From assembly GCF_017377775.1 (NCBI RefSeq), contig NZ_JAFVLN010000024.1:1-64000 (forward strand): a stretch of DNA of 64,000 nt, given 5' to 3'. This DNA comes from Streptomyces sp. VRA16 Mangrove soil. GTDB lineage: Bacteria > Actinomycetota > Actinomycetes > Streptomycetales > Streptomycetaceae. How positions within the stretch are numbered: the first letter of the stretch is position 1; every line of letters starts with the position of its first letter. Shown here piece after piece: positions 15,820 to 25,919 of the stretch. The notes below the pieces were generated by a model, which was not told where the DNA came from, made no database searches, and worked only from the letters and a program-made list of their open reading frames with translations. A program made the position numbers and the translations under genes.

Positions 15820-18099
15820 GTGTCGTCTCTCGCGCTGTACCGCCGCTATCGCCCGGAGTCGTTCGCCGAGGTCATCGGACAGGAGCATGTCACTGATCCG
15901 TTGCAGCAGGCGCTGCGGAACAACCGGGTCAATCACGCGTACCTGTTCAGCGGCCCGCGCGGCTGTGGCAAGACGACCAGCGCGCGCATCCTGGCCCGCT
16001 GTCTGAACTGCGAGCAGGGACCCACCCCGACGCCGTGCGGCGCGTGCCAGTCCTGCCAGGACCTCGCGCGCAACGGACCGGGTTCGATCGACGTCATCGA
16101 GATCGACGCCGCGTCGCACGGTGGTGTGGACGACGCCCGTGACCTGCGCGAGAAGGCATTCTTCGGGCCCGCGAGCAGCCGGTACAAGATCTACATCATC
16201 GACGAGGCCCACATGGTCACGTCGGCGGGGTTCAACGCCCTGCTGAAGGTCGTAGAGGAGCCCCCGGAGCACCTCAAGTTCATCTTCGCGACCACGGAGC
16301 CCGAGAAGGTCATCGGGACGATCCGGTCCAGGACCCACCACTACCCCTTCCGGCTCGTGCCGCCCGGCACGCTGCGCGAGTACCTGGGCGAGGTGTGCGG
16401 CAAGGAGGACATCCCCGTCGCGGACGGCGTGCTGCCGCTCGTCGTGCGCGCGGGCGCGGGGTCGGTGCGTGACTCCATGTCCGTCATGGACCAGCTCCTC
16501 GCCGGCGCCGGCGAGGAGGGTGTGACGTACGCGATGGCCACCGGCCTGCTCGGTTACACCGAGGGATCGCTGCTCGACGCCGTCGTCGAGGCCTTCGCCA
16601 CCGGGGACGGGGCGGCGGCCTTCGAGGTCGTGGACCGCGTCATCGAGGGCGGCAACGACCCGCGCCGGTTCGTCACGGACCTGCTGGAGCGGCTGCGGGA
16701 CCTCGTCATCCTGGCCGCCGTTCCGGACGCCGCGGAGAAGGGCCTCATCGATGCCCCGGCCGATGTCGTCGAGCGGATGCAGGCGCAGGCGTCGACGTTC
16801 GGCGCCGCCGAGCTCAGCCGCGCCGCCGACCTCGTCAACCAGGGCCTGACCGAGATGCGCGGCGCCAACTCGCCGCGCCTCCAGCTGGAGCTGATCTGCG
16901 CGCGCGTGCTGCTGCCCGCCGCGTACGACGACGAGCGCTCCGTCATGGCCCGCCTGGAGCGCATCGAGCGCGGCGGCGTCTTCACACCGGGCGGGCAGGG
17001 GCCAGGGCCTTCGATGGCCTACGTTCCCGGGCCCGACGCCCATGCGGCGCCCGCCGCCGCGCCGGGGCCGATGGTGCCGCCGGGCGGCGGTCCCGCGGCG
17101 GCCCGCGCGGCCGTGCGGGGCGGCGGCGCTCCTGCCGCACCCCAGGCCCCGGCCCCCCAGACGCCTCAGGCACCCCAGCCTCCCCCAGCTCCCCAGCCTG
17201 CTCAGCCGCAGGCCCCGGCGCCCGCTCCCGCCCCGGCCGCGGCGCCCGCCCCCGCTCCCGCGTCCGCCCCGGCTCCGGAAGCCCAGCCTCCGGCCGCCGC
17301 GCCGCAGGCCCCGGGCGCCTGGCCGACGGCGGCCCCCGCGGGCGGTGGCCGCAGGCCCGGTGGCTGGCCCACGGCGGCGGCCGCCGGTTCCGGGCAGCCG
17401 CCCGCGCCGCAGCAGCCCGCACCCGCCGCCGCACCGGCGCCCGCGCCCGCGGCCCCCGAGCCCGCCCCGGCGGCCGCGCCCGCGCCCATGGCGGCGCCCC
17501 CGGCCGGCGGCCCGGACCCCCGCACCCTGTGGCCGAACATCCTGGAGGCGGTCAAGAACAAGCGCCGCTTCACCTGGATGCTGATCAGCCAGAACGCCCA
17601 GGTGACAGGCTTCGACGGCACCACCCTCCAGCTCGGGTTCGTGAACGCGGGCGCGCGTGACCGGTTCGCGAGCAGCGGCGGCGAAGAGGTGCTGAAGGCG
17701 GCCCTGGCCGAGCAGTTCAACGTCCAGTGGAAGATCGACGCGGTCGTCGACGCCTCGGGCGGCTCCGCGCCCGCCCCGGCCGGTGGCTTCGGCGGCGGCG
17801 GTGGCTACGGAGGCGGTGGCTATGGAGGCGGTGGGTACGCCCCCGCTCCCGCGCCCCAGCCCGCAGCCCCGCAGCCCTCGGCGCCCCAGCCCTCGGCCCA
17901 GGCATCCGCCCCGGCCGCGGCCGTGTCGGCGCCCGCCGCTCCGGCACCGCCTGCGGCCCCCGTCCGCCAGCCGGTCTCGGTGGAGGACGACACCCCGGAG
18001 GACGACGACCCGGACCTGGACGAGAACGCCCTGTCGGGCCACGAGCTGATCGTCCGCGAGCTGGGCGCGACCGTGGTCGAGGAGTTCACGAACGAGTAG
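15820..18099 (+). CDS. dnaX: DNA polymerase III subunit gamma/tau
   Basis: 759 residues; the ATPase core of the clamp loader. Domain I begins LALYRRYRPESF, with Walker A SGPRGCGKTT (Lys51), the zinc module CLNCEQGPTPTPCGACQSC, and DEAH-like IIDEAHM followed by LLKVVEEPPEHLKFIFATT. Domains II and III follow to about residue 400. The C-terminal third is Pro/Ala/Gly low complexity (about 400-570 and 640-720, including a GGGGYGGGGYGGGG run), surrounding a folded tau segment (FTWMLISQNAQVTG). GTG 15820 is chosen because translation begins exactly at the conserved SSLALYRRYRP. There is no Shine-Dalgarno; TATAAC lies 9 bases upstream, so the mRNA may be leaderless. Confidence 0.96.
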   Translation: MSSLALYRRYRPESFAEVIGQEHVTDPLQQALRNNRVNHAYLFSGPRGCGKTTSARILARCLNCEQGPTPTPCGACQSCQDLARNGPGSIDVIEIDAASHGGVDDARDLREKAFFGPASSRYKIYIIDEAHMVTSAGFNALLKVVEEPPEHLKFIFATTEPEKVIGTIRSRTHHYPFRLVPPGTLREYLGEVCGKEDIPVADGVLPLVVRAGAGSVRDSMSVMDQLLAGAGEEGVTYAMATGLLGYTEGSLLDAVVEAFATGDGAAAFEVVDRVIEGGNDPRRFVTDLLERLRDLVILAAVPDAAEKGLIDAPADVVERMQAQASTFGAAELSRAADLVNQGLTEMRGANSPRLQLELICARVLLPAAYDDERSVMARLERIERGGVFTPGGQGPGPSMAYVPGPDAHAAPAAAPGPMVPPGGGPAAARAAVRGGGAPAAPQAPAPQTPQAPQPPPAPQPAQPQAPAPAPAPAAAPAPAPASAPAPEAQPPAAAPQAPGAWPTAAPAGGGRRPGGWPTAAAAGSGQPPAPQQPAPAAAPAPAPAAPEPAPAAAPAPMAAPPAGGPDPRTLWPNILEAVKNKRRFTWMLISQNAQVTGFDGTTLQLGFVNAGARDRFASSGGEEVLKAALAEQFNVQWKIDAVVDASGGSAPAPAGGFGGGGGYGGGGYGGGGYAPAPAPQPAAPQPSAPQPSAQASAPAAAVSAPAAPAPPAAPVRQPVSVEDDTPEDDDPDLDENALSGHELIVRELGATVVEEFTNE

Positions 18100-18235
18100 C
18101 CCGGCGCCCCGCCCGCACAATGCGCCGGGACACCCGCATTCCGGGCCGCTCCCTGGAGAAACGTACGAACGCCGCCCCGCCCCGCCTTGGGAAGCCCCTA
18201 CAAGGGCACGGTCCCGCGCCGGATAGGCTGACGGT

Positions 18236-19495
<1,260 letters not shown>

Positions 19496-19846
19496 AAACA
19501 GCTGACGGCAACCGGCGCAGCCACACAGGCGCCGGGCGGGAGTCACCCTCTCCCGCCCGGCGCCTTTGTGTCACCCACCTTTAGCCAAAGCCATTCCATC
19601 GGGTGACCGATGGCCCATCCGGCTGACGATGCCCCGTGTCCCAACTAGGGTGCGGCGCACGGAGTTAGGGCATCCGCGTCCGGGGACAGAGCCCGACAGA
19701 GGCAGACAGAACCAGACGGACCACCGGCATTGCGATGTCAGTGGTGGGTGCCACAGTGGGGGAGTGAGCAACGCCACCAGTGTTCCGTCGTGGGCCCAGG
19801 TCCGCGGCCGGACAAGAGGCAAAGGCAGCAGGGGGTGACATCGGTC
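19496..19846. other. Intergenic region after purD
   Basis: Contains the purD terminator and a candidate -10 (TAGGGT near 19647) for the following membrane-protein gene. No coding frame stands out. Confidence 0.5.
19527..19568 (+). terminator. purD terminator
   Basis: Stem AGGCGCCGGGCGGGA / TCCCGCCCGGCGCCT with a short CT-rich loop and a TTTG tail. Confidence 0.85.
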
Positions 19847-22321
19847 GTGTCCGGTTTTGGTGCGGAGGTCGGCGCGCAGACGGCGCGTTCCCGGGCCCTC
19901 GCCGTGCTGCGCATCCGCGGCAGGGCGACGGCGCTCGCATTGCTGCCCGCGGCCGCCTCCGTGGTGCTGCTCGCGGGTGGCTCCACCGGCCATCTGACGG
20001 GCGGGAGTTGGGACGTCGCGCGCATCGTGGTCTCCGTGGTCGCGGTGGTCGTGCTGCTCGCCGCGGCGGGCGTCGCGCTCGTCGTCGCGCGGGCCCGCCC
20101 CGCGGTCAGTCCGACGGTCCCGATCGCCGAGGAGACCGCCCCCGACCTGTACCGGCTGGTGCGCGACCTGGCCGACCGGCTCGATGTGCCGGCACCGTCG
20201 GCCATAGCGCTCACCCCGGACTGCGACAGCTGGCTGGAGGACCGGACGCACCCGGCGCACGGCCCGCCCGGCGGCGGCCCCGACATATCCGCGGCCGCTC
20301 CGGTCGCCCCTGTTCTCGTCATCGGCTCCCCGTTCCTGTGGTGGATGCGCGTGGGCGAGCTGCGCGCGGTCCTCGCCCCGGTCGTCGCCGGTACGGGCCC
20401 CTCGGCCCACCCCGACATAGCCGCGGCCCGGCGCTTCGTGCGCGGTCTGGACGCCGCCGTGGCGGTCGCCGCCGCCCCCGAGCGCGGTCCGCTCGCCCGC
20501 ACCGTCCTGAAGGGTGTCGGCTGGGTCGCCCGCCGGATGCTGAGCGGCTGCCGGATCCACGCCGCCGAGATGGAGCGCGGTGTCGCCGCGGCCGCCGCCG
20601 AGCGTGCCCAGGCTGTGGACTACGGCCTGCGGATCGTCGCCCAGGAGCAGGTCGGGCTCGCGTACGCGGGCTGGGACCGGCTGCTGACCCGGGTCGCGCT
20701 GCCCGCCTGGCGGATGGGCCGCTGGCCGTCCCGTCTTGACGCGGGCGTGGTCGCCGCCCTCACCGAGCTCTCCCGCCGCGACCGCCTGGCCGCGCAGAAC
20801 GGGACGTTCGCCTCCCGGCTCGGCGAGCGCCCCGCCTGCGATCTGCTCGAAGAGCCCGGAGCCGTCGACGAGGCGGCCTCGCTGCTCGCCGCCCGCCTCT
20901 TCCACGGCGGCCCCGCCGAGTCAGGACCGGACTGGGCCCCGGTGGACTGGCAGGAGTATCCGGACGAGGTCGTGGACCGTAAGTGGCGCACCGACGCCGC
21001 CCGGCTGCACCGGGTCCTGGACGCGCTGGGCGTGCCCGGCGCGGCCACCCCCGCGACGGCCCCCGACGGCCCGACCCTCGCCCGGGTCCTCGACCACCTG
21101 ACACTCCCCGCCGAGGCGGCGCTTCCCGGTGAGGCCGGGTCGACCGCTGAGGCCGGGTCGACCGCTGAGGCCGGGCTTCCCGGTGAGGTCGGGTCGATCG
21201 CTGAGGCCGGGCTTCCCGGTGAGGTCGGGTCGACTGCCGAGGCCGGGGCGACTGCTGAGGCGGCGCTTCCCGGTGAGGCCGGGCTCCTTGGTGAGGTCGG
21301 GTCGACCGCTGAGGCCGGGCTTCCCGGCGAGGCCGGGTCGATCGCCGAGGCCGGACCGACCGCTGAGGCCGGGCTCCCTGGTGAGGCCGGACCGACCGCT
21401 GAGGCCGGGCTCCTTGGCGAGGTCGGGGCGACCGCCGAGGTCGGGTCGACCGCTGAGGCCGCGCTCCTCGGTGAGGCCGGACCGACGGCAGAGGCCGGGC
21501 CGACGGCCGAGGCCACGCGGACCGCCGAAGCCGGGTCGACCGCAGAGGCCACGCTGCCCGCCGGGACCCCGGGCACCGCCGACAGCACGGAGCCCCCCGC
21601 TCCGAGCGCCGCCGAGCCCGTCCCCCGCACCGGCGCGGACGGCGTCGACCTCGCCCAGGGCACCGACCTCGCCCCGGGCATCGCCCCCAGCACCGGCCCC
21701 GACCTCGCCCCCACCCTCGGCGCCGACCTCGCCCAGGGCACCGACCCCGCCCCCGGCACCGACCCCATCCTCGGCGCCGACCCCACCCTCGGCACTGACC
21801 TGGCCGCCGGCGCCGACCTGGCCCCCGCCCCCAACCCCGCCCCCGATCCCGACCCCGACCTCGACCTCGTCGACCCGGACGCCGGGCTCGGGCTGGACGC
21901 CGACCTTGACCCCGCGCCCCGCCCCGAGGTCGACACCCTCTCCGCCGGGCTCAGTGCGGAGCTGGCCCGCGAGGAGCTGGAGCGCCCCGCGCCCCCCGTC
22001 GCCGCGGCGGGGCAGGGCCCGGACGGCGCACTGTGGGACGAGGGGGCGCTCCCCCTCTTCCCGCTCCAACCCCCGCGCAGCGGGCGCGAGTTGCTGGCCG
22101 ACCACGTCACCGCGATGGTCTGCTGCGCCGCGGTGGACACGGCCGGCGCGACCCCCGGCCTGGACTGGCTGGACGGCCCGTCGCTGCTGGTCGAGGGCGA
22201 GCGGGCGGCCGACCTCGCGCCCCGCGTCGTGAGCCTGGTGGAGGACGGCGACCCCGAGCCGCTCAAGGACTGGCTGGCCCGTCTCGGCATCCGTCCGGAG
22301 AAGCCCGTACGCCTGGTATGA
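19847..22321 (+). CDS. Large membrane protein with M48-like domain lacking HExxH and a 25x hexapeptide repeat
   Basis: 824 residues. Two N-terminal membrane segments (about 30-50 and 65-85) precede an M48-peptidase-like region (APDLYRLVRDLADRLDVPAP; VLVIGSPFLWWMRVGELRAV). Where M48 proteases carry HExxH, this protein reads LRAVLAPVVAG, so it is probably non-catalytic. Residues about 423-572 are 25 exact-phase hexapeptides (EAGSTA/EAGLPG types), followed by a Pro/Asp/Leu/Ala-rich region and a conserved-looking C-terminus. GTG 19847 is chosen because AGGGGGTGA, nearly a full Shine-Dalgarno, sits 8 bases upstream; GTG 19835 is possible. Function unknown. Confidence 0.7.
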   Translation: MSGFGAEVGAQTARSRALAVLRIRGRATALALLPAAASVVLLAGGSTGHLTGGSWDVARIVVSVVAVVVLLAAAGVALVVARARPAVSPTVPIAEETAPDLYRLVRDLADRLDVPAPSAIALTPDCDSWLEDRTHPAHGPPGGGPDISAAAPVAPVLVIGSPFLWWMRVGELRAVLAPVVAGTGPSAHPDIAAARRFVRGLDAAVAVAAAPERGPLARTVLKGVGWVARRMLSGCRIHAAEMERGVAAAAAERAQAVDYGLRIVAQEQVGLAYAGWDRLLTRVALPAWRMGRWPSRLDAGVVAALTELSRRDRLAAQNGTFASRLGERPACDLLEEPGAVDEAASLLAARLFHGGPAESGPDWAPVDWQEYPDEVVDRKWRTDAARLHRVLDALGVPGAATPATAPDGPTLARVLDHLTLPAEAALPGEAGSTAEAGSTAEAGLPGEVGSIAEAGLPGEVGSTAEAGATAEAALPGEAGLLGEVGSTAEAGLPGEAGSIAEAGPTAEAGLPGEAGPTAEAGLLGEVGATAEVGSTAEAALLGEAGPTAEAGPTAEATRTAEAGSTAEATLPAGTPGTADSTEPPAPSAAEPVPRTGADGVDLAQGTDLAPGIAPSTGPDLAPTLGADLAQGTDPAPGTDPILGADPTLGTDLAAGADLAPAPNPAPDPDPDLDLVDPDAGLGLDADLDPAPRPEVDTLSAGLSAELAREELERPAPPVAAAGQGPDGALWDEGALPLFPLQPPRSGRELLADHVTAMVCCAAVDTAGATPGLDWLDGPSLLVEGERAADLAPRVVSLVEDGDPEPLKDWLARLGIRPEKPVRLV
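21113..21562 (+). repeat. 18-bp tandem repeat, 25 copies (coding)
   Basis: 450 bp of contiguous 18-bp units, alternating two main versions (GAGGCCGGGCTTCCCGGT and GAGGCCGGGTCGACCGCT), all in frame with the host gene. They encode six-residue units of the form E-(A/V)-G-x-x-(A/G). Copies differ at a few positions, so the array is not freshly expanded. Confidence 0.9.
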
Positions 22322-22579
22322 CCCCGTGCGTGCCGAAGCGCGCCCCGGAGGGAAACGTTCCAGTCTCGTCAATTCACGACGAACGGTGACGGAGTGCGTG
22401 CGTAATGTGATGTGCTGGGACCGGTCGCGGACACAACAGACGGGCGCGGCTGAAGGGCGCGGCACCACGACGCGACGAGCGGGCACACGCACCGGTACGC
22501 CGGAGCGGGTGCACCGGACGGATGCGCCGGACGGCGACGTCCGCGCGTCGGCTCGGGGGAGCGAGGGAGGGGAACAGGC

Positions 22580-24148
22580 ATGGCGCAGGGGCCGGACAGG
22601 GCAGGGCACCCGGAGGACGAGGCGCGGCAGGACGCCGCACCCCCGCCGCAGCCCCCGCGTGCGCGCACACCCCGCTGGGAGTCCGGCGCGATGGCGCACG
22701 CCGTCAGCGACCCCTTCGGGCAGGGGCCGCTGCCCTGGCTGCGCAGCAGCGACCACTACTTCGACGACACGGGCCAGGTCGTGCCCTGGTACGTGGACGT
22801 GGAGCACGCCCCGCAGCCCGGCTCCACCAACAGCACCACGATCCCCAAGCCCCGTACCACGGGCCCCCGTTCGGCCGACGACGTGCACCGCCAGATCAAG
22901 GGCTTCACCTCCACCGGAGCGGCCGCGCCCGGCGAGGCGATCGACTTCCACATCACGGTCGACCCGCCCCAGCAGTTCACCGTGGACATCTACCGGATCG
23001 GGCACTACGGCGGCGACGGCGCGGCCAAGATCACCACGAGCCCCCGGCTCTCCGGCATCGTGCAGCCCCCGCCGCTGTCGGCGGACCGCACGGTCTCCTG
23101 CCATCACTGGTGGCAGTCCTGGCGTCTGCAGATCCCGTCGTTCTGGAACGTGGGGGCGTACGTGGCGGTCCTGACGACCGCCGACGGGTACCGCTCGCAC
23201 GTCCCCTTCACGGTCCGCGACACGAACCCCGCCGATCTGCTGCTGCTCCTGCCGGACATCACGTGGCAGGCGTACAACCTCTACCCGGAGGACGGCCGCA
23301 CCGGCGCCAGCCTCTACCACGCGTGGGACGAGGAAGGCCGGCTGCTCGGCGAGAGCGAGGCCGCGATCACGGTCTCCTTCGACCGCCCGTACGCGGGCGC
23401 GGGCCTGCCCCTGCACGTCGGTCACGCCTACGACTTCATCCGCTGGGCCGAGCGGTACGGCTACGACCTGGCGTACGCGGACGCGCGCGATCTGCACGCG
23501 GGCCGCATCGACCCGACTCGGTACCGCGGCCTGGTCTTCCCCGGCCACGACGAGTACTGGTCGGCGAACATGCGCCGTACCACCGAGCTGGCCCGCGAGC
23601 ACGGCACCTCGCTCGTCTTCCTCTCCGCCAACACCATGTACTGGCAGGTGGAGTTGGGCCCGTCCCCGTCCGGCGTCCCGGACCGCCTCCTCACCTGCCG
23701 CAAGCGCAGGGGCCCCGGAAAGCCGGCCCTGTGGCGGGAGATCGACAGACCCGAGCAGCAGCTCCTCGGCATCCAGTACGCGGGCCGGGTCCCCGAGCCG
23801 CACCCCCTGGTCGTGCGGAACGCGGACCACTGGCTGTGGGAGGCGACGGGGGCGCACGAGGGCGACGAGATCGAGGGCCTGGTCGCCGGTGAGGCCGACC
23901 GCTACTTCCCGCGGACGGCGCTGCCCGAGCACCAGGACCGGATACTCCTGGCCCATTCCCCGTACCGCGACGGCGACAAGGTCCGCCGTCATCAGGAGAC
24001 ATCGTTGTACCGGGCGCCGTCCGGCGCCCTGGTCTTCGCGTCCGGGACGTTCGCCTGGTCCCCGGCCCTGGACCGCCCCGGGCACGTGGACCCCCGTATC
24101 CAGCGGGCGACGGCCAACCTCCTCGACCGCATCTGCAAACGGGACTGA
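22580..24148 (+). CDS. N,N-dimethylformamidase beta-subunit-like protein
   Basis: 522 residues. A hydrophilic N-terminus precedes a region with IKGFTSTGAAAPGEAIDFHI and YRIGHYGGDGAAKI, then a second domain with LYPEDGRTGASLYHAWD, VFPGHDEYWSANMRR and FLSANTMYWQVEL. This arrangement matches the widespread actinobacterial family named after the DMFase large subunit (about 760 residues in the true enzyme). This protein is shorter and the activity is unproven. ATG 22580 has GAGGGAGGGG upstream. It lies between a membrane-protein gene and purC on the same strand, with gaps large enough for separate promoters. Confidence 0.8.
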   Translation: MAQGPDRAGHPEDEARQDAAPPPQPPRARTPRWESGAMAHAVSDPFGQGPLPWLRSSDHYFDDTGQVVPWYVDVEHAPQPGSTNSTTIPKPRTTGPRSADDVHRQIKGFTSTGAAAPGEAIDFHITVDPPQQFTVDIYRIGHYGGDGAAKITTSPRLSGIVQPPPLSADRTVSCHHWWQSWRLQIPSFWNVGAYVAVLTTADGYRSHVPFTVRDTNPADLLLLLPDITWQAYNLYPEDGRTGASLYHAWDEEGRLLGESEAAITVSFDRPYAGAGLPLHVGHAYDFIRWAERYGYDLAYADARDLHAGRIDPTRYRGLVFPGHDEYWSANMRRTTELAREHGTSLVFLSANTMYWQVELGPSPSGVPDRLLTCRKRRGPGKPALWREIDRPEQQLLGIQYAGRVPEPHPLVVRNADHWLWEATGAHEGDEIEGLVAGEADRYFPRTALPEHQDRILLAHSPYRDGDKVRRHQETSLYRAPSGALVFASGTFAWSPALDRPGHVDPRIQRATANLLDRICKRD

Positions 24149-24238
24149 GGTCACAGACCGCACCGCGACCCGTGGCCAAAATCCATCCCCCTGTACGGGA
24201 CAATCAGAGGTACTCGTACAGAACCACGGGGAGGAACC

Positions 24239-25153
24239 ATGTCCGGATTCGTCGAAAAGCCCGAGCCGCTTCAGGTGCCGGGCCTGGTGCATCTCCACAC
24301 CGGCAAGGTGCGGGACCTGTACCGCAACGAGGCGGGCGACCTCGTGATGGTCGCCACCGACCGCATGTCCGCGTACGACTGGGTGCTGCCCAGCCTCATC
24401 CCGGACAAGGGCCGGGTCCTCACCCAGCTCTCGCTGTGGTGGTTCGAGCAGCTGCGCGACCTGATCCCGAACCACGTCATCTCCACGGACCTGCCGGCCG
24501 GCGCCCCCGCCGACTGGGCGGGCCGCACCATGATCTGCAAGAACCTGGACATGGTCCCGGTCGAGGCGGTCGCCCGCGGCTATCTGACCGGCTCGGGCCT
24601 GGTCGAGTACAACGAGTCCCGTACGGTCTGCGGCCTCGCCCTGCCCGAGGGGCTCGAGGACGGCTCGGAGCTGCCCGCGCCGATCTTCACGCCCGCCACG
24701 AAGGCCGAGGTCGGCGAGCACGACGAGAACGTCAGCTACGAGGAAGTGGCCCGTCAGGTCGGCGCCGACACGGCCGCCCAGCTGCGCCAGGCCACGCTCG
24801 CCGTCTACAGCCGGGCCCGGGACATCGCGCGTGAGCGCGGCATCATCCTCGCGGACACCAAGTTCGAGTTCGGTTTCGACAAGGCGGGCGACGGCGAGCC
24901 CACGCTGGTCCTCGCCGACGAGGTGCTCACCCCGGACTCGTCCCGCTTCTGGCCGGCCGACCAGTGGCAGCCGGGCCGCGCCCAGCCGAGCTACGACAAG
25001 CAGTTCGTGCGGGACTGGCTGACCTCCCCGGCCTCCGGCTGGGACCGCAAGAGCGAGCAGCCGCCGCCGGCCCTCCCGGACGACGTCGTCGCGGCGACGC
25101 GCGGCAAGTACATCGAGGCGTACGAGCTGCTGACCGGCCTGAGCTGGGAATGA
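24239..25153 (+). CDS. purC: Phosphoribosylaminoimidazole-succinocarboxamide (SAICAR) synthase
   Basis: 304 residues, the longer SAICAR synthetase class. It joins CAIR and aspartate, step 8 of IMP synthesis. Landmarks are HTGKVRDLYRNEAGDLVMVATDRMSAYDW at the N-terminus (read as separate pieces GKVRDLY and TDRMSAYDW), VARGYLTGSGLVEY, FTPATKAEVGEHDEN, and the active-site ADTKFEFGF. ATG 24239 has GGGGAGG at good spacing. A strong terminator follows directly, so it is the end of its transcript. Confidence 0.97.
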   Translation: MSGFVEKPEPLQVPGLVHLHTGKVRDLYRNEAGDLVMVATDRMSAYDWVLPSLIPDKGRVLTQLSLWWFEQLRDLIPNHVISTDLPAGAPADWAGRTMICKNLDMVPVEAVARGYLTGSGLVEYNESRTVCGLALPEGLEDGSELPAPIFTPATKAEVGEHDENVSYEEVARQVGADTAAQLRQATLAVYSRARDIARERGIILADTKFEFGFDKAGDGEPTLVLADEVLTPDSSRFWPADQWQPGRAQPSYDKQFVRDWLTSPASGWDRKSEQPPPALPDDVVAATRGKYIEAYELLTGLSWE

Positions 25154-25155
25154 GA

Positions 25156-25187
25156 GAAGGCCCCCGGTCAGTGACCGGGGGCCTTCT
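25156..25187 (+). terminator. purC terminator
   Basis: 15-bp perfect stem GAAGGCCCCCGGTCA / TGACCGGGGGCCTTC; on the minus strand it would also end the tRNA-Gly transcript that abuts it. Confidence 0.85.
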
Positions 25188-25190
25188 TCG

Positions 25191-25266
25191 TGGAGCGAAC
25201 GACGAGGTTCGAACTCGCGACCTCAACCTTGGCAAGGTTGCGCTCTACCAACTGAGCTACGTTCGC
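25191..25266 (-). tRNA. tRNA-Gly(GCC), copy 1
   Basis: 76 nt including encoded CCA; acceptor GCGAACG/CGTTCGC, anticodon loop TTGCCAA (GCC), U73. Identical to the copy at 29227-29302. Confidence 0.96.
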
Positions 25267-25310
25267 AAGCGCCGCTTTCGCAGTGCTGCTGCGCCGTGGC
25301 GCGACGCCAA

Positions 25311-25919
25311 CTATACCCAACCTCGCTCGCGTGCGAGACGCACCGCCGCGTGACGGTTCTCGGCGCCCAGCTTCGAGACGGCCGACGAGAGGTAGTTGCG
25401 GACCGTGCCCGGGGAGAGCGCGGCCCGCTCGGCGATCTCCGCGACGGGCGCCCCGTCGGCCGCGAACTCCAGGACCTCGGCCTCGCGCGCGGTCAGCGGG
25501 GAGTCGCCCGCGGAGATCGCGTCGGCCGCCAACTCCGGGTCCACATAACGGTTTCCGGCGTGCACGGTACGGATGATCTCGGCGAGCCGCTGTGCGCTCA
25601 CCGTCTTCGGCACGAACCCGCGCACCCCCGCGGCCAGGGCTCTCTTCAGATGTCCGGGCCGCCCGTGGCTGGTCACGATCATGGTCCGGCAGCCGGGCAG
25701 CTCCTCCCGGATCGATGTGGCCACCCTCACACCGTCGGCCCCCGGCATCTCCAGATCGAGCACGGCGACATCGGGCCGGTGCGCCCGCGCCATGGCGAGC
25801 GCCTCGGGCCCGGTGGCGGCCTCGGCGACGACGACGAGATCGTCCTCGAGCGCGAGGAGCGCGGCGAGGGCGCCGCGGATGAGGTGCTCGTCGTCGGCGA
25901 GCAGGACGCGCAGAGTCAT
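25311..25919 (-). CDS. LuxR/NarL-family response regulator
   Basis: 202 residues. The receiver domain (about 1-120) has acidic pair ADDEH, phospho-acceptor Asp in VAVLDLEMPG, and conserved Lys in VPKTVS. The LuxR-type HTH (about 137-198) reads LTAREAEVLEFAADG then APVAEIAERAALSPGTVRNYLSSAVSKLG. Its ATG overlaps the kinase stop by 4 bases, so the two are translationally coupled. DesR is the closest well-known relative. Likely targets are its own operon with the ABC transporter genes. Confidence 0.95.
   Translation of the reverse strand: MTLRVLLADDEHLIRGALAALLALEDDLVVVAEAATGPEALAMARAHRPDVAVLDLEMPGADGVRVATSIREELPGCRTMIVTSHGRPGHLKRALAAGVRGFVPKTVSAQRLAEIIRTVHAGNRYVDPELAADAISAGDSPLTAREAEVLEFAADGAPVAEIAERAALSPGTVRNYLSSAVSKLGAENRHAAVRLARERGWV

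Noticed and set aside
21113..21562. 18-bp repeats as a CRISPR array
   Set aside because: Units are contiguous without unique spacers, and in frame within a coding region.
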